NCBI RefSeq assembly: GCF_003575965.1
Contig: NZ_QWJJ01000012.1
Location: 90,526 to 154,525, forward strand
DNA: 64,000 nucleotides
Reading direction: 5' to 3'
From: Pseudooceanicola sediminis
GTDB lineage: Bacteria; Pseudomonadota; Alphaproteobacteria; Rhodobacterales; Rhodobacteraceae
A model generated the notes under the pieces. That model did no database searches. It saw only the letters and a program-made list of their open reading frames with translations, and was not told where the DNA came from. Shown piece by piece: positions 8,874-17,739 of this stretch (position 1 is its first letter; each line of letters begins with the position of its first letter). A program made the translations under genes and the position numbers.

Positions 8874-9425
8874 CTAGATATCGCTTTCTCCGACCTGACG
8901 TGCAAGTCGATCACGCCCGGCCTGAGCCTCTTCGTGTGCGGGAAAGACGGATAGCACCGCCTGATAGCCCCGCAACGCATCCTGAATACGGCCCGTCTGC
9001 TCCAGGATCAGGGCCATGCCATACACTGCCTGGAAATTATAGGGATTCAAGGCGACGGCCTGTTCGAGATCGGCAAGAGCCAGGCCGAACTCTTCCTCGC
9101 GAAAGAACGCCTGTGCCCGCAGATGCCAGCCTTCTGCAAAATCAGGCGCGTGATCGGTGAGGGCCGATAGATGACCGACTGCGACGTCGAACTCCCCCGC
9201 CGCAAGTGCATCGCGGCCCCGGCGCAACAAAAGGTCCATGGCAGGCGATTGCGAACGCGACCAGATCAGATCCAGCTCCCGCTCGATCTTCTTTCCTTCG
9301 ACAGCATCGGCACTTTTCAAGTCCTCCAGAAGCGACGTGACCGAGGTTTCGGCCACCCCCAGCTGCGGAAGGAGCGAAAGTGACGCTGCGGCAAATGCCG
9401 CGATGGCAAGTTTGCGATATGACAT
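8874..9425 (-). CDS. Periplasmic TPR-repeat protein
   Basis: The 183-residue protein begins with a typical Sec signal peptide (SYRKLAIAAFAAASLSLLP, then VAET), so it is probably exported. Residues ~70-175 form about three tetratricopeptide repeats (for example AEGWHLRAQAFFREEEFGLA and PYNFQAVYGMALILEQTGR). Such proteins usually scaffold protein complexes; no enzymatic function is suggested. An in-frame ATG 12 bases upstream (9437) is an equally possible start, and neither has a strong ribosome-binding site. It is upstream of the helicase on the same strand and divergent from the SCP2 gene. Confidence 0.75.
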   Translation of the reverse strand: MSYRKLAIAAFAAASLSLLPQLGVAETSVTSLLEDLKSADAVEGKKIERELDLIWSRSQSPAMDLLLRRGRDALAAGEFDVAVGHLSALTDHAPDFAEGWHLRAQAFFREEEFGLALADLEQAVALNPYNFQAVYGMALILEQTGRIQDALRGYQAVLSVFPAHEEAQAGRDRLARQVGESDI

Positions 9426-9509
9426 TGAGGCGCCCATAACTGAAACTAGTGTATCGTGAGTCACCGGGATTGTTAGCCCAGATTACTTAAATTTGATGGA
9501 AGGCGCAAA

Positions 9510-9806
9510 ATGAGCGACGTGATTACAGCAGCCGTGGCCGCTTTGAATGACAAGTTGGACGGCGAAGGCATTGATGGCACCGCGAAATTCGTGATCGAGG
9601 GCGAAGGCGATATCATCGTCGACGGCAACGGCGCCCGCCCTGCGGATGCGGATGAAGAGGCCGAAGTCACCCTGACCGCGGCACCTGATACATTTCAGGA
9701 CATACTTTCAGGCGACCTTAACCCTACATCTGCATTCATGACCGGCAAACTCAGCGTTGACGGCGACATGGGCAAGGCGATGCAGCTCGCGTCCGCATTG
9801 TCCTGA
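9510..9806 (+). CDS. SCP2 sterol-transfer family protein
   Basis: This is a small soluble 98-residue protein of the SCP-2 family, which forms a lipid-binding fold. Diagnostic features are the central FVIEGEGDIIVDG strand, the acidic linker and the C-terminal FQDILSGDLNPTSAFMTGK motif followed by VDGDMGKAMQLA. Homologues bind acyl chains or other hydrophobic ligands; the ligand here is unknown. It is followed 49 bases later by an alpha/beta hydrolase gene on the same strand, so a joint role in lipid handling is possible. Confidence 0.9.
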   Translation: MSDVITAAVAALNDKLDGEGIDGTAKFVIEGEGDIIVDGNGARPADADEEAEVTLTAAPDTFQDILSGDLNPTSAFMTGKLSVDGDMGKAMQLASALS

Positions 9807-9855
9807 CATCGCCGCACCCGATCGGGACCGGCCTCCACAGTTTCAGGAGCATTTC

Positions 9856-10821
9856 ATGGATCAGGCCCCGTTTTATTCCGACGTCGACGACGGGCCTCCC
9901 GGCGGGCGGGCCTTTTGGCTGACTGCATCGGACGGTGTCAGGTTCAGGCTGGGCGACTGGCCCGTGAGCGGGGCAAAGGGCACCGTCTTGCTGTTTCCGG
10001 GTCGCACGGAATATATTGAAAAATACGGACGTGCCGCGCGTGATTTCGCGGCGCGCGGGTATCGTACGGTTGCGATAGACTGGCGCGGCCAGGGCCTCGC
10101 GGATCGTGTCTCTGGCAATCCCGCGCTCGGCCATGTCGGGCATTTCAGCGATTACCAGAAAGATGTCGACGCCGTGATGGCGGCCCTGCCCGACCTCGGG
10201 ATCACCGGCCCATACGTCTTGCTGGCCCATTCGATGGGCGGCGCAATCGGGCTGCGCGCCCTGTATCGCAGCCTGCCCGTGCGGGCGGCGGTCTTTACCG
10301 CCCCGATGTGGGGGATCGAGCTTCCCCTGTTGGTGCGTCCTCTGGCGTGGGTGCTGAGCAGCGCATCGAACGCCATCGGTCGTGGCGAGATCCTTTCCCC
10401 CGGCACCACAGCCGAAGCCTATGTGCTGAATGAGCTGTTTGCCGCAAACAAGCTGACCAGCGACTCCGACATGTACGAATACATGCAGGCCCAGGCGCGC
10501 GCGCATCCAGACCTGAACATCGGTGGTCCGACGATGAGATGGCTTCACGAATCGCTGATGGAAATGCGCCGCCTCGCTCAGCGGCCATCGCCCAACGTGC
10601 CCTGCCTCACATTTCTGGGCGGTGACGAGGCAATCGTGTCCGCCCAAAGGATCCGGGCTCGCATGGCGCAATGGCCCGGCGGGCAGCTGGAGGTCGTGAC
10701 CGGCGCACGTCATGAAATCATGATGGAAAACGCCGAAACACGCGCCTTTTGCTTTGACGCATGCGCCGCGCATTTCGACGCCCATCTTGGCAAACAGCCG
10801 AGCGCTTGCTCGGCAAGGTGA
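9856..10821 (+). CDS. Alpha/beta hydrolase, lysophospholipase (PldB)-like
   Basis: This 321-residue serine hydrolase resembles monoglyceride lipases and lysophospholipases. The oxyanion region is LLFPGRTEYIEKYG, the nucleophile elbow is AHSMGG, and a conserved IDWRGQGLADR strand-loop follows the first beta sheet. The acid is likely in FLGGDEAIV and the histidine in GARHEIMME near the C-terminus. CAGGAG precedes the chosen ATG. It is downstream of the SCP2 gene and probably co-transcribed. The substrate is not defined by sequence, but lysophospholipids or monoacylglycerols fit the family. Confidence 0.85.
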   Translation: MDQAPFYSDVDDGPPGGRAFWLTASDGVRFRLGDWPVSGAKGTVLLFPGRTEYIEKYGRAARDFAARGYRTVAIDWRGQGLADRVSGNPALGHVGHFSDYQKDVDAVMAALPDLGITGPYVLLAHSMGGAIGLRALYRSLPVRAAVFTAPMWGIELPLLVRPLAWVLSSASNAIGRGEILSPGTTAEAYVLNELFAANKLTSDSDMYEYMQAQARAHPDLNIGGPTMRWLHESLMEMRRLAQRPSPNVPCLTFLGGDEAIVSAQRIRARMAQWPGGQLEVVTGARHEIMMENAETRAFCFDACAAHFDAHLGKQPSACSAR

Positions 10822-10927
10822 AATCCGCCGGGCTAAAGTCGAACCCGCCGGACGGAAGCGGGACGCCGGGGCCACGGCATCACCGCGCGCCCCGATTTGC
10901 CCCCGGTGCGTATCGCGGAGATAGCCA

Positions 10928-11755
10928 TCAGTCCTGCAGGACTTCCTGTCGTTGATGGCCCAGCCCCACGATGCTCAGCTCCATCACATCCCCGGCCTTC
11001 AGAAACCGTTGCGGGCGCATCCCCATACCCACGCCGGGCGGCGTGCCGGTGGCAATCACGTCACCTGGCTGCAAACTCATCATCTGGCTGAGGTAGGAAA
11101 TGATCTGCGCGACCGAGAATATCATGGACGACGTGGAACCGGTCTGCGCCCTGACCCCGTTCAGATCCAGGCCAAGATCGAGCGCCTGTGGGTCCGCGAT
11201 CTCATCAGGAGTTACGAGCCAGGGACCGATGGGGCCGAACGTGTCGCTGCTTTTCCCCTTTGTCCACTGGCCGCCACGCTCGGTCTGAAAGGCGCGCTCG
11301 GACACATCGTTGACGATGGTATACCCGGCGACATGGTCCAGCGCCTGCGCCTCGCTGACGTATTTGGCGGGCTTGCCGATAACCACGCCCAGCTCGACCT
11401 CCCAATCGCCTTTTTCAGCGCCGCGCGGCAGGCGCACCGGGTCATAGGGGCCGGAAAGGGCAGATGTCGCCTTCATGAACACGATGGGTTCTTCGGGTTC
11501 CGCCATGCCGGATTCGGCCGCGTGATCCGAATAGTTCAGACCGATGCAGACGATCTTGCCGGTCCCCGCGACCGGCACACCGATACGCGGCGTGCCGGGA
11601 ACAAGGGGCAGATTTTCCGGATCAACTGCCGGCAAAGCCCCGAGGGTCGGCCCCACGAGATCGCCAATGACGCCGGACAGGTCGCGAATCCGACCTTCAG
11701 CATCCAGAACACCCGGTTTTTCGGCTCCGATCTCTCCGTATCGCAGATAGCGCAT
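10928..11755 (-). CDS. Fumarylacetoacetate hydrolase (FAH) family protein
   Basis: This 275-residue enzyme of the FAH superfamily is typically a metal-dependent hydrolase, isomerase or lyase acting on 2-oxo/enol acids or ureidoglycolate. The family core is clear: GLNYSDHAAESG, then EPIVFMK, the metal-binding WEVELGVVIGK, NDVSERAFQ, and C-terminal DVIATGTPPGVGMGM. The start at 11755 is preceded by GAGGAGG. It is divergent from the oligoendopeptidase gene. The exact reaction is not predictable; acylpyruvase, 2-hydroxyhepta-2,4-diene-1,7-dioate isomerase and ureidoglycolate lyase share this signature. Confidence 0.88.
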   Translation of the reverse strand: MRYLRYGEIGAEKPGVLDAEGRIRDLSGVIGDLVGPTLGALPAVDPENLPLVPGTPRIGVPVAGTGKIVCIGLNYSDHAAESGMAEPEEPIVFMKATSALSGPYDPVRLPRGAEKGDWEVELGVVIGKPAKYVSEAQALDHVAGYTIVNDVSERAFQTERGGQWTKGKSSDTFGPIGPWLVTPDEIADPQALDLGLDLNGVRAQTGSTSSMIFSVAQIISYLSQMMSLQPGDVIATGTPPGVGMGMRPQRFLKAGDVMELSIVGLGHQRQEVLQD

Positions 11756-11882
11756 GGTATCCTCCTCGTTCCAATTCAGGGCAAACTCGGCCATGGTCGG
11801 GCTAAAGGCAAGCCGCAAACCTTGTTGAAGGGCCTCCTGCGGCCTATGTCCAGAAGCCGGAACGAAATCCCCTGGAGGATCC

Positions 11883-13724
11883 ATGCGACCCATGCAAACG
11901 CCACTGTCCCTGCCCTTTCCCGTACGGGATGCCAACGCGACGTCCGAAGATGGCACGCCTCTTGGGAAACTACCGGAGTGGGACCTCAGCGATCTTTACC
12001 CCGCCCCCGACGCCCCCGAGCTCAAGCGGGACCTGGATTGGCTGGAAGAGGCATGCCGCAGCTTTGCCAGCGATTTTGAAGGTCAGCTCGCCGATCTCGA
12101 CGCGGAAGGTTTCCTTGACTGCGTCATGCGAAATGAACGCATCCAGTCTGTCGCGGGGCGGATCATGTCGTATGCCGGTCTGCGCTACTACCAGCTGACC
12201 ACCGCCGGCGACCGGGCGAAGTTCATGTCCGACATGCAGGACAAGGTGACCACCTATACGACTCCGCTGGTGTTCTTCACGCTGGAGCTGAACCGCCTGC
12301 CGGACGACCACCTCGATACCCTTTTTGCCGAAAACGCGGCGCTGGCCCGTTACAAGCCGGTCTTCGATCGCATTCGGGCCATGAAACCCTATCAGCTGTC
12401 GGATGAACTTGAACGCTTTCTGCATGACCTAGGCGTGGTGGGCGATGCCTGGGAAAAGCTGTTCGACGAAACGATTGCTGGCCTGCGCTTTTACGTCGGC
12501 GACGAAGAACTGAACATCGAAAGCACCCTGACCCTGCTGACGGATTACAACCGCGACACGCGCGAGGCGGCGTCCCGGGAAATCGCCCGCGTACTGTCGG
12601 ACAACCTGCGCACCTTCGCCCGCGTTCACAACACGCAAGCCAAGGAGAAGGAGGTCATGGACCGCTGGCGTGGCATGCCGAACCCGCAAATGGGCCGCCA
12701 CCTGTCCAACCATGTCGAGCCCGAGGTCGTGGAAGCCCTGCGCAATGCCGTGGTGAACGCCTATCCTCGGCTGAGCCATCGCTATTACGAGCTCAAACGC
12801 AAATGGCTGGGCCTGGACCGCATGCAGGTTTGGGACCGTAATGCCCCGCTGCCAAGCGAAGATCAGCGCATTGTCGGCTGGGACGAAGCGCGCGAGACGG
12901 TGATGGGCGCCTATGGGGGCTTTTCCCCGAAGATGGCCGACATTGCCGAACCCTTCTTTGACAACGGTTGGATCGACGCCGCCGTGAAACCGGGAAAGGC
13001 ACCCGGCGCCTTTGCGCATCCGACGGTGACCGAAGTGCACCCCTACGTCATGCTGAACTACCTGGGCAAGCCGCGCGACGTGATGACGCTGGCACACGAA
13101 CTCGGGCACGGCGTGCACCAGGTTCTAGCTGCCGGACAGGGCGAGATGCTGTCCTCGACCCCGCTGACTCTGGCCGAAACCGCAAGTGTCTTTGGCGAGA
13201 TGCTGACCTTCCGTGCGATGCTCGACAAGGCCAAGACCAAGGCCGAGCGCAAGACGATGCTGGCCGGCAAGGTCGAGGACATGATCAATACCGTGGTGCG
13301 GCAGATCGCGTTTTACGACTTTGAGTGCAAGCTGCATGATGCCCGCCGCGGGGGGGAGTTGACACCAGAAGATATCAACGACCTCTGGATGTCCGTCCAG
13401 GCCGAGAGCCTCGGGCCGTCGTTCGATTTCATGGAGGGATACGAAACCTTCTGGGCCTATATCCCGCACTTCATCCACTCGCCGTTCTACGTCTATGCCT
13501 ATGCGTTTGGCGATGGCCTGGTGAACGCCCTTTATGCCGTCTACGAAGAACAGCCAGAAGGGTTTCAGGAAAAATACTTCGACATGCTGAAGGCCGGTGG
13601 CTCCAAGCACCACAAGGAGCTTTTGGCCCCCTTTGGCCTTGATGCGTCGGACCCAGCGTTCTGGGACAAGGGCCTGTCGATGATCGAAGGGTTCATTGAT
13701 GAACTGGAGGCCATGGAGGACTGA
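11883..13724 (+). CDS. pepF: M3-family oligoendopeptidase (PepF-type)
   Basis: This is a cytoplasmic zinc metallopeptidase that degrades short peptides. The 613-residue length is typical for PepF. The zinc-binding HELGH lies at residues 405-409 and the third ligand in LAETASVFGE about 25 residues later. The C-terminal part (FIHSPFYVYAYAFGDGL) is also characteristic of the family. GGAGG lies four bases before the chosen start; a second ATG nine bases further is possible. The gene overlaps the start of the next small gene. Confidence 0.93.
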   Translation: MRPMQTPLSLPFPVRDANATSEDGTPLGKLPEWDLSDLYPAPDAPELKRDLDWLEEACRSFASDFEGQLADLDAEGFLDCVMRNERIQSVAGRIMSYAGLRYYQLTTAGDRAKFMSDMQDKVTTYTTPLVFFTLELNRLPDDHLDTLFAENAALARYKPVFDRIRAMKPYQLSDELERFLHDLGVVGDAWEKLFDETIAGLRFYVGDEELNIESTLTLLTDYNRDTREAASREIARVLSDNLRTFARVHNTQAKEKEVMDRWRGMPNPQMGRHLSNHVEPEVVEALRNAVVNAYPRLSHRYYELKRKWLGLDRMQVWDRNAPLPSEDQRIVGWDEARETVMGAYGGFSPKMADIAEPFFDNGWIDAAVKPGKAPGAFAHPTVTEVHPYVMLNYLGKPRDVMTLAHELGHGVHQVLAAGQGEMLSSTPLTLAETASVFGEMLTFRAMLDKAKTKAERKTMLAGKVEDMINTVVRQIAFYDFECKLHDARRGGELTPEDINDLWMSVQAESLGPSFDFMEGYETFWAYIPHFIHSPFYVYAYAFGDGLVNALYAVYEEQPEGFQEKYFDMLKAGGSKHHKELLAPFGLDASDPAFWDKGLSMIEGFIDELEAMED

Positions 13725-13992
13725 GGCACGCACTGCGCCTTTGGTCAGCCACACGATACGGGTTCGTCTGCGGCGGATGCTTGTTCGCATCCGCCGCAGC
13801 GTGCCGAACGGATTGCGCCTGCCCCTGGGCATAGGGCTGTGCGTGGGCGGCGTGCTGGGATTTCTACCGATCCTCGGGTTCTGGATGCTTCCCTTGGGCT
13901 TTGCCCTCATCGCGATGGACGTGCGTTGGCTGCGACACAGGATGCAGCGCAAATCGCCGCCAGCCATGACGCAGGCCCCCGAAGATCATTGA
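13699..13992 (+). CDS. Small membrane protein of unknown function
   Basis: The protein of about 97 residues has an Arg-rich N-terminus, two closely spaced hydrophobic segments separated by a short turn (GLRLPLGIGLCVGGVLGFLPILG, written in part, and WMLPLGFALIAMD), then a basic tail. This is a helical hairpin membrane protein with the positive-inside pattern. It overlaps the last 26 bases of pepF, with GAAGGG before the ATG at 13699; an alternative ATG at 13777 would remove the basic leader. I recognise the general type (short PGPGW-like proteins of alphaproteobacteria) but no function. Confidence 0.6.
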   Translation: MNWRPWRTEARTAPLVSHTIRVRLRRMLVRIRRSVPNGLRLPLGIGLCVGGVLGFLPILGFWMLPLGFALIAMDVRWLRHRMQRKSPPAMTQAPEDH

Positions 13993-13995
13993 CGG

Positions 13996-14967
13996 CTATT
14001 CGCCGGCAAGGGCGCTGTCGATCATCGCTTGTGTGCCGCGCGCATCTTCCAGAGACCAGGGCCAGTCAGCTTCGCCGCGCAGGGCGGCGCCAAACGCCTC
14101 AACCTGCAGGACATATTGATTGATGCCGGTGAAGCGTTCGGTCACAACGGTCTGATTGGGATAGGAAATTCGAATTTCCGCTTGATCGAACACGTTCGCA
14201 TTGAATGGACAGGTGACAGAGATCACCGCATCGCTGCCATGAAAGTGCACCTCCTGGCGATTGGCCATACGGATGCCGGTCATGGACTGGAACGTGAAAC
14301 CGGGAAATTCGAATCCGACTTCGGCAAACACGTCGACATCGTTTTCAAGCCTCAGGTGCGCATGAGTCATCGCCAGTGGATCACCGCCGGTGGCATAGCG
14401 CACCGACCCAAAGGTATAGACGCCGATGTCACGCAGGCCCCCGCCGCCCGTTTCGGGATTGTTGCGGATATTGGCCATGTCCGGATTGTTATAGGAAAAT
14501 GCCGCGTTGACGTGCCACAATTCGCCAGCCACCCCCTGCGCCAGCAGCGCCTTGACCCGACGCCATTGCGGATGATGCACGATCATGAAGGCCTCGGAAA
14601 TCAGTCCACCCGTATCCGCCCGCGCAGCAATCAGGCTATCGAACTCGGTGGCTGACAGCGCAAGGGGCTTTTCGCACAAGACTGCCTTGCCCGCGCGAAG
14701 GGCCCGTTCGCTCCATTCGACATGCATGTGGTTGGGCAGCGGAATATAGACCGCGTCGATGTCCGGGTCGTCCAGCAGGGCCTGGTAGCTGGTGTGGTGC
14801 CGCAGACCTGGGGTCAGATCATGAAATGGGGAAACCTTGTCGACAGAGCTTGAGGCGATCGCAAGAAGATCGGAATTGCGCGCGGACACGATGGCAGGCG
14901 CCATATGCCTGAGCGCAAAGTTCGATGCCCCCAGTACACCCCAGCGAATTGTCTTTGTACCACTCAT
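13996..14967 (-). CDS. Gfo/Idh/MocA-family NAD(P)-dependent oxidoreductase
   Basis: This 323-residue sugar-type dehydrogenase has an N-terminal Rossmann fold (IRWGVLGASNFA) and the family motif CEKPLALSA around residue 95, whose Lys takes part in catalysis. A C-terminal alpha/beta substrate domain carries GGGGLRDIGVY. GGGGAGAG precedes the chosen start. The family oxidises or reduces sugars, inositols or similar polyols; the substrate is unknown and there is no sugar transporter beside it. It converges with the small membrane protein gene, three bases apart. Confidence 0.88.
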   Translation of the reverse strand: MSGTKTIRWGVLGASNFALRHMAPAIVSARNSDLLAIASSSVDKVSPFHDLTPGLRHHTSYQALLDDPDIDAVYIPLPNHMHVEWSERALRAGKAVLCEKPLALSATEFDSLIAARADTGGLISEAFMIVHHPQWRRVKALLAQGVAGELWHVNAAFSYNNPDMANIRNNPETGGGGLRDIGVYTFGSVRYATGGDPLAMTHAHLRLENDVDVFAEVGFEFPGFTFQSMTGIRMANRQEVHFHGSDAVISVTCPFNANVFDQAEIRISYPNQTVVTERFTGINQYVLQVEAFGAALRGEADWPWSLEDARGTQAMIDSALAGE

Positions 14968-15054
14968 GGTTGCTCTCCCCTTTTCAGGGAAGCCTAGCCA
15001 AGGTCTTGGGGAAAGAAAACCCGCCGAAAGTGTGTTGCGCCTTTGACGCAAAAA

Positions 15055-15087
15055 GGCTCCGACCCATCATAGCCGAGGGTCGGAGCC
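15055..15087 (-). terminator. Intrinsic terminator of rpoH
   Basis: GGCTCCGACCC and GGGTCGGAGCC form a perfect 11-bp stem around an 11-base loop. On the minus strand a TTTTT run follows. It lies 37 bases past the rpoH stop codon. Confidence 0.92.
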
Positions 15088-15123
15088 GCAATCATCTCAT
15101 CGCATGGTGGTCAGGCCATAGCG

Positions 15124-16020
15124 TCAGGCCGACGCCATCATGCCCTTGTCCTGCGCCAGTTCCCGCATCCGGGTCTGTAGTTTTTCAAAGGCTCGCACTT
15201 CGATCTGACGAATACGTTCCCGGCTGACGTCATAGGTCGCGCTCAGGTCTTCCAACGTGACGGTTTCCTCGGTCAGGCGGCGCTGTGTCAGGATATCCTT
15301 TTCGCGGTCATTCAGAACATCCATCGCCTCGGCCAGCAACTCTCGGCGCGCTGTCATCTCGTCGCGCGCCTCATAGTCGGCGGCCTGATCGGCGTCTTCA
15401 TCCTCGAGCCAGTCTTGCCACTGCATCGTGCTGTCGCCATCGCTGCCCACCGTAGCATTCAGCGATGCGTCCCCGCCCGACATCCGGCGGTTCATCGAGA
15501 TGACCTCGGCCTCGGTCACGCCAAGATCATTGGCGATCTGCTTGACGTTCTCGGGCCGCAGGTCGCCTTCTTCAAGCGCGCCGATCCGCGACTTCGCCTT
15601 GCGAAGGTTAAAGAACAGCTTCTTTTGCGCCGATGTGGTGCCCAGTTTGACCAGGGACCACGACCGCAGGATATATTCCTGGATCGAGGCGCGGATCCAC
15701 CACATCGCATAGGTCGACAAGCGGAACCCCTTTTCAGGATCAAACCGTTTGACGGCCTGCATCAGGCCCACGTTCGCCTCGGAAATCACTTCGGCCTGCG
15801 GCAGGCCGTATCCGCGATATCCCATGGCGATCTTGGCAGCCAGGCGAAGGTGCGACGTCACCAGCTTGTGCGCGGCGACCGTATCCTGATCCTCGACCCA
15901 ACGCTTGGCCAGCATGTATTCCTGCTCGGGCTCGAGCATCGGAAACTTACGAATTTCCTGCATGTACCGGTTGAGACCGCCCTCGGGAGTCGGTGCCGGG
16001 AGTGTGGAATAATTACTCAA
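15124..16020 (-). CDS. rpoH: RNA polymerase sigma-32 factor RpoH
   Basis: This is an alternative sigma factor for heat-shock and stress genes. The 298-residue protein has sigma region 2 (MWWIRASIQEYILRSWSLVK), the RpoH box (QKKLFFNLRK) that distinguishes RpoH from other sigma-70 proteins, and region 4 (YDVSRERIRQIEVRAFEKL). The frame has no suitable ATG: TTG at 16018-16020 begins a SNYSTLPAPTPEGG leader that matches the usual N-terminus, with GAAGGA seven bases upstream. A TTG start suggests weak or regulated translation. A 17-bp tandem duplication lies in the leader. Rhodobacterales often carry two rpoH genes; which paralogue this is cannot be told. Confidence 0.95.
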   Translation of the reverse strand: MSNYSTLPAPTPEGGLNRYMQEIRKFPMLEPEQEYMLAKRWVEDQDTVAAHKLVTSHLRLAAKIAMGYRGYGLPQAEVISEANVGLMQAVKRFDPEKGFRLSTYAMWWIRASIQEYILRSWSLVKLGTTSAQKKLFFNLRKAKSRIGALEEGDLRPENVKQIANDLGVTEAEVISMNRRMSGGDASLNATVGSDGDSTMQWQDWLEDEDADQAADYEARDEMTARRELLAEAMDVLNDREKDILTQRRLTEETVTLEDLSATYDVSRERIRQIEVRAFEKLQTRMRELAQDKGMMASA

Positions 16021-16346
16021 GTCCTCGTCCTTCCCCTGCTTTCAAAGCTCATGTAAATGCAAAGCTCATGTAAATGAACTTAACATTCAGATAGGAGTAT
16101 TGCATGATGCATTCAAGCATCTGGCACAGTTACTTTAACGAATGGCTTACGTTTTCCGTTTCAAAAAGATCAGAAAATTTCAGCGCCTCACGTTGGTTTG
16201 TTCAACGCCGGGATATCGCGACATGTTCGGCATCGGCAAGAGGATCCACCTACGCACCAGCGCACATGAGTCAGTTCATTTTTGCCAAAACCTGCAATTG
16301 CGCAGAACCCTGACCCATTCCGGATGTCTTGGCGATGCGCGTACTG
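16021..16346. other. Intergenic region between rpoH and rluD
   Basis: These 326 bases lie upstream of rpoH and downstream of rluD, both on the minus strand. The stretch is more AT-rich than its neighbours. It holds the rpoH leader with a 17-bp tandem repeat and presumably the rpoH promoter. I see no gene: short open frames on the plus strand lack ribosome-binding sites. Confidence 0.5.
16043..16076. repeat. 17-bp tandem duplication in the rpoH leader
   Basis: CAAAGCTCATGTAAATG occurs twice without a gap (16043-16059 and 16060-16076), about 25-55 bases upstream of the rpoH TTG start. It may affect leader folding or promoter spacing. Confidence 0.85.
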
Positions 16347-17393
16347 CTAGAGGTCCAGTTCGTTGCCACCGGGCAGGGCCCGGATCAATGCGACCATGTC
16401 GTCGGGCAAAGGGGCAGAAAAGCTAAGCCATTCTTCGGTGGTCGGATGCACGAACCCCAGGGTCGCCGCATGCAGCGCCTGCCGCCTGAAGCCATCGACG
16501 GCCGCAGCGGCAGGTGCGCCAAGTGCGCTGGCAGAGGCGCGGCGGCGACCGCCGCCATAGACCGGATCGCCCACCAGCCCGTGGCCGGCATGTGCCATGT
16601 GAACGCGGATCTGGTGAGTTCGGCCTGTTTCCAGCCGACACTCGATCAGCCCCAGCGACGGAGGCGTCCCGAAGCTGTGCAGAAGGCGCGCACGGGTGAT
16701 GGCGTGTCGGCCGCTGTCAAAACTGACCGCCTGCTTTTGCCGATCCGTGCGATGACGCCCAAGCTGTGTCGTGATCTTCAAAACGTTGCCCGGTTCGAAC
16801 GACGTCCCCTTGATGCCGCGCAGGCGGGGATCACCAGCATCGGGCACGCCATAGCACAGGGCAAGATAGGCACGTTCCGCTGTATGTGCCTCAAATTGGG
16901 CGGCCAATGCATGATGCGCCCGATCCGTCTTTGCGACGACCAGAAGACCCGAGGTTTCCTTGTCGATGCGATGGACAATGCCTGGGCGCTTCTCGCCGCC
17001 GATCCCCGACAGGCTGTCTCCACAATGGGCCAGCAGGGCATTGACCAGCGTGCCCGAAGGCGATCCAGGTGCCGGGTGCACCACCATGCCAGCGGGCTTG
17101 TCCACGACGATCAGCTGGTCATCCTCGTAAATGACGCTGAGCGGAATGACTTCGGCCACCGTCTCTACCTCGGCGGCCTCGGGAACCTCGATTTCGATCA
17201 GATCGCCTTCGGCGACCTTAGCCTTCGGATCGGTCAGCGAAGTGCCGTCGCGGTGCACCTGACCATCCGCGATCAGCCGGGCCAGGCGCGTGCGCGACAG
17301 CGCCGCCTCCTCTGGAACATCGCGGGAAAGCGCCTTATCAAGACGCGCAGGGGGATCAGCGGAGATCCTGACAACAAGGCGATGTTCGCTCAT
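16347..17393 (-). CDS. rluD: 23S rRNA pseudouridine synthase RluD-type
   Basis: This is predicted to convert uridines in 23S rRNA helix 69 to pseudouridine. The 348-residue protein has an N-terminal S4 RNA-binding domain (residues ~17-70) and a RluA-family catalytic domain, with the catalytic Asp in HRIDKETSGLL at about residue 144. The C-terminal LETGRTHQIRVHMA motif is typical. The start at 17393 gives MSEHR; three extra codons with TTG are possible. It is divergent from the DUF6476 gene with a 31-bp gap and lies upstream of rpoH on the same strand. Confidence 0.92.
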   Translation of the reverse strand: MSEHRLVVRISADPPARLDKALSRDVPEEAALSRTRLARLIADGQVHRDGTSLTDPKAKVAEGDLIEIEVPEAAEVETVAEVIPLSVIYEDDQLIVVDKPAGMVVHPAPGSPSGTLVNALLAHCGDSLSGIGGEKRPGIVHRIDKETSGLLVVAKTDRAHHALAAQFEAHTAERAYLALCYGVPDAGDPRLRGIKGTSFEPGNVLKITTQLGRHRTDRQKQAVSFDSGRHAITRARLLHSFGTPPSLGLIECRLETGRTHQIRVHMAHAGHGLVGDPVYGGGRRRASASALGAPAAAAVDGFRRQALHAATLGFVHPTTEEWLSFSAPLPDDMVALIRALPGGNELDL

Positions 17394-17424
17394 GCGGGGC
17401 AACTCGGGTTCGGATCAGGAAGTC

Positions 17425-17727
17425 ATGGCAACAAACGACATCGCGGAACCGGCAAACTTGCGGCTGCTGCGGCGGCTCGTCACCGCCCTGATGGTGGTGA
17501 TGATTTTGGGCCTTCTAAGCCTGGTCGGTCTGATTGTCATCCGTTTTGCCACGGCACCCCAAATTCAGATCCCCGATACGCTGACGTTGCCCGGTGGCAC
17601 CGTCGTTCAGGCCTTTACGCGCGGCCAAGGCTGGTATGCCGTGGTAACCGAGGATCAGCACATCCTGATTTTTGACGCCGCGACCGGAAAGATGCGCCAG
17701 GACATCCCCATCGACACCGGCAAATAG
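17425..17727 (+). CDS. DUF6476-type single-pass membrane protein
   Basis: The protein is 100 residues with one N-terminal membrane anchor (residues ~18-42, TALMVVMILGLLSLVGLIVI) and a periplasmic domain containing IPDTLTLPGG and GWYAVVTEDQHILIFDAATG. The second part looks like one blade of a beta-propeller. Homologues of this form sit beside rluD in many Rhodobacterales, which is the basis for the DUF6476 name (from memory, not searched). CAGGAAG precedes the start. Function is unknown. Confidence 0.75.
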   Translation: MATNDIAEPANLRLLRRLVTALMVVMILGLLSLVGLIVIRFATAPQIQIPDTLTLPGGTVVQAFTRGQGWYAVVTEDQHILIFDAATGKMRQDIPIDTGK

Positions 17728-17739
17728 AATGGGCGGCAG

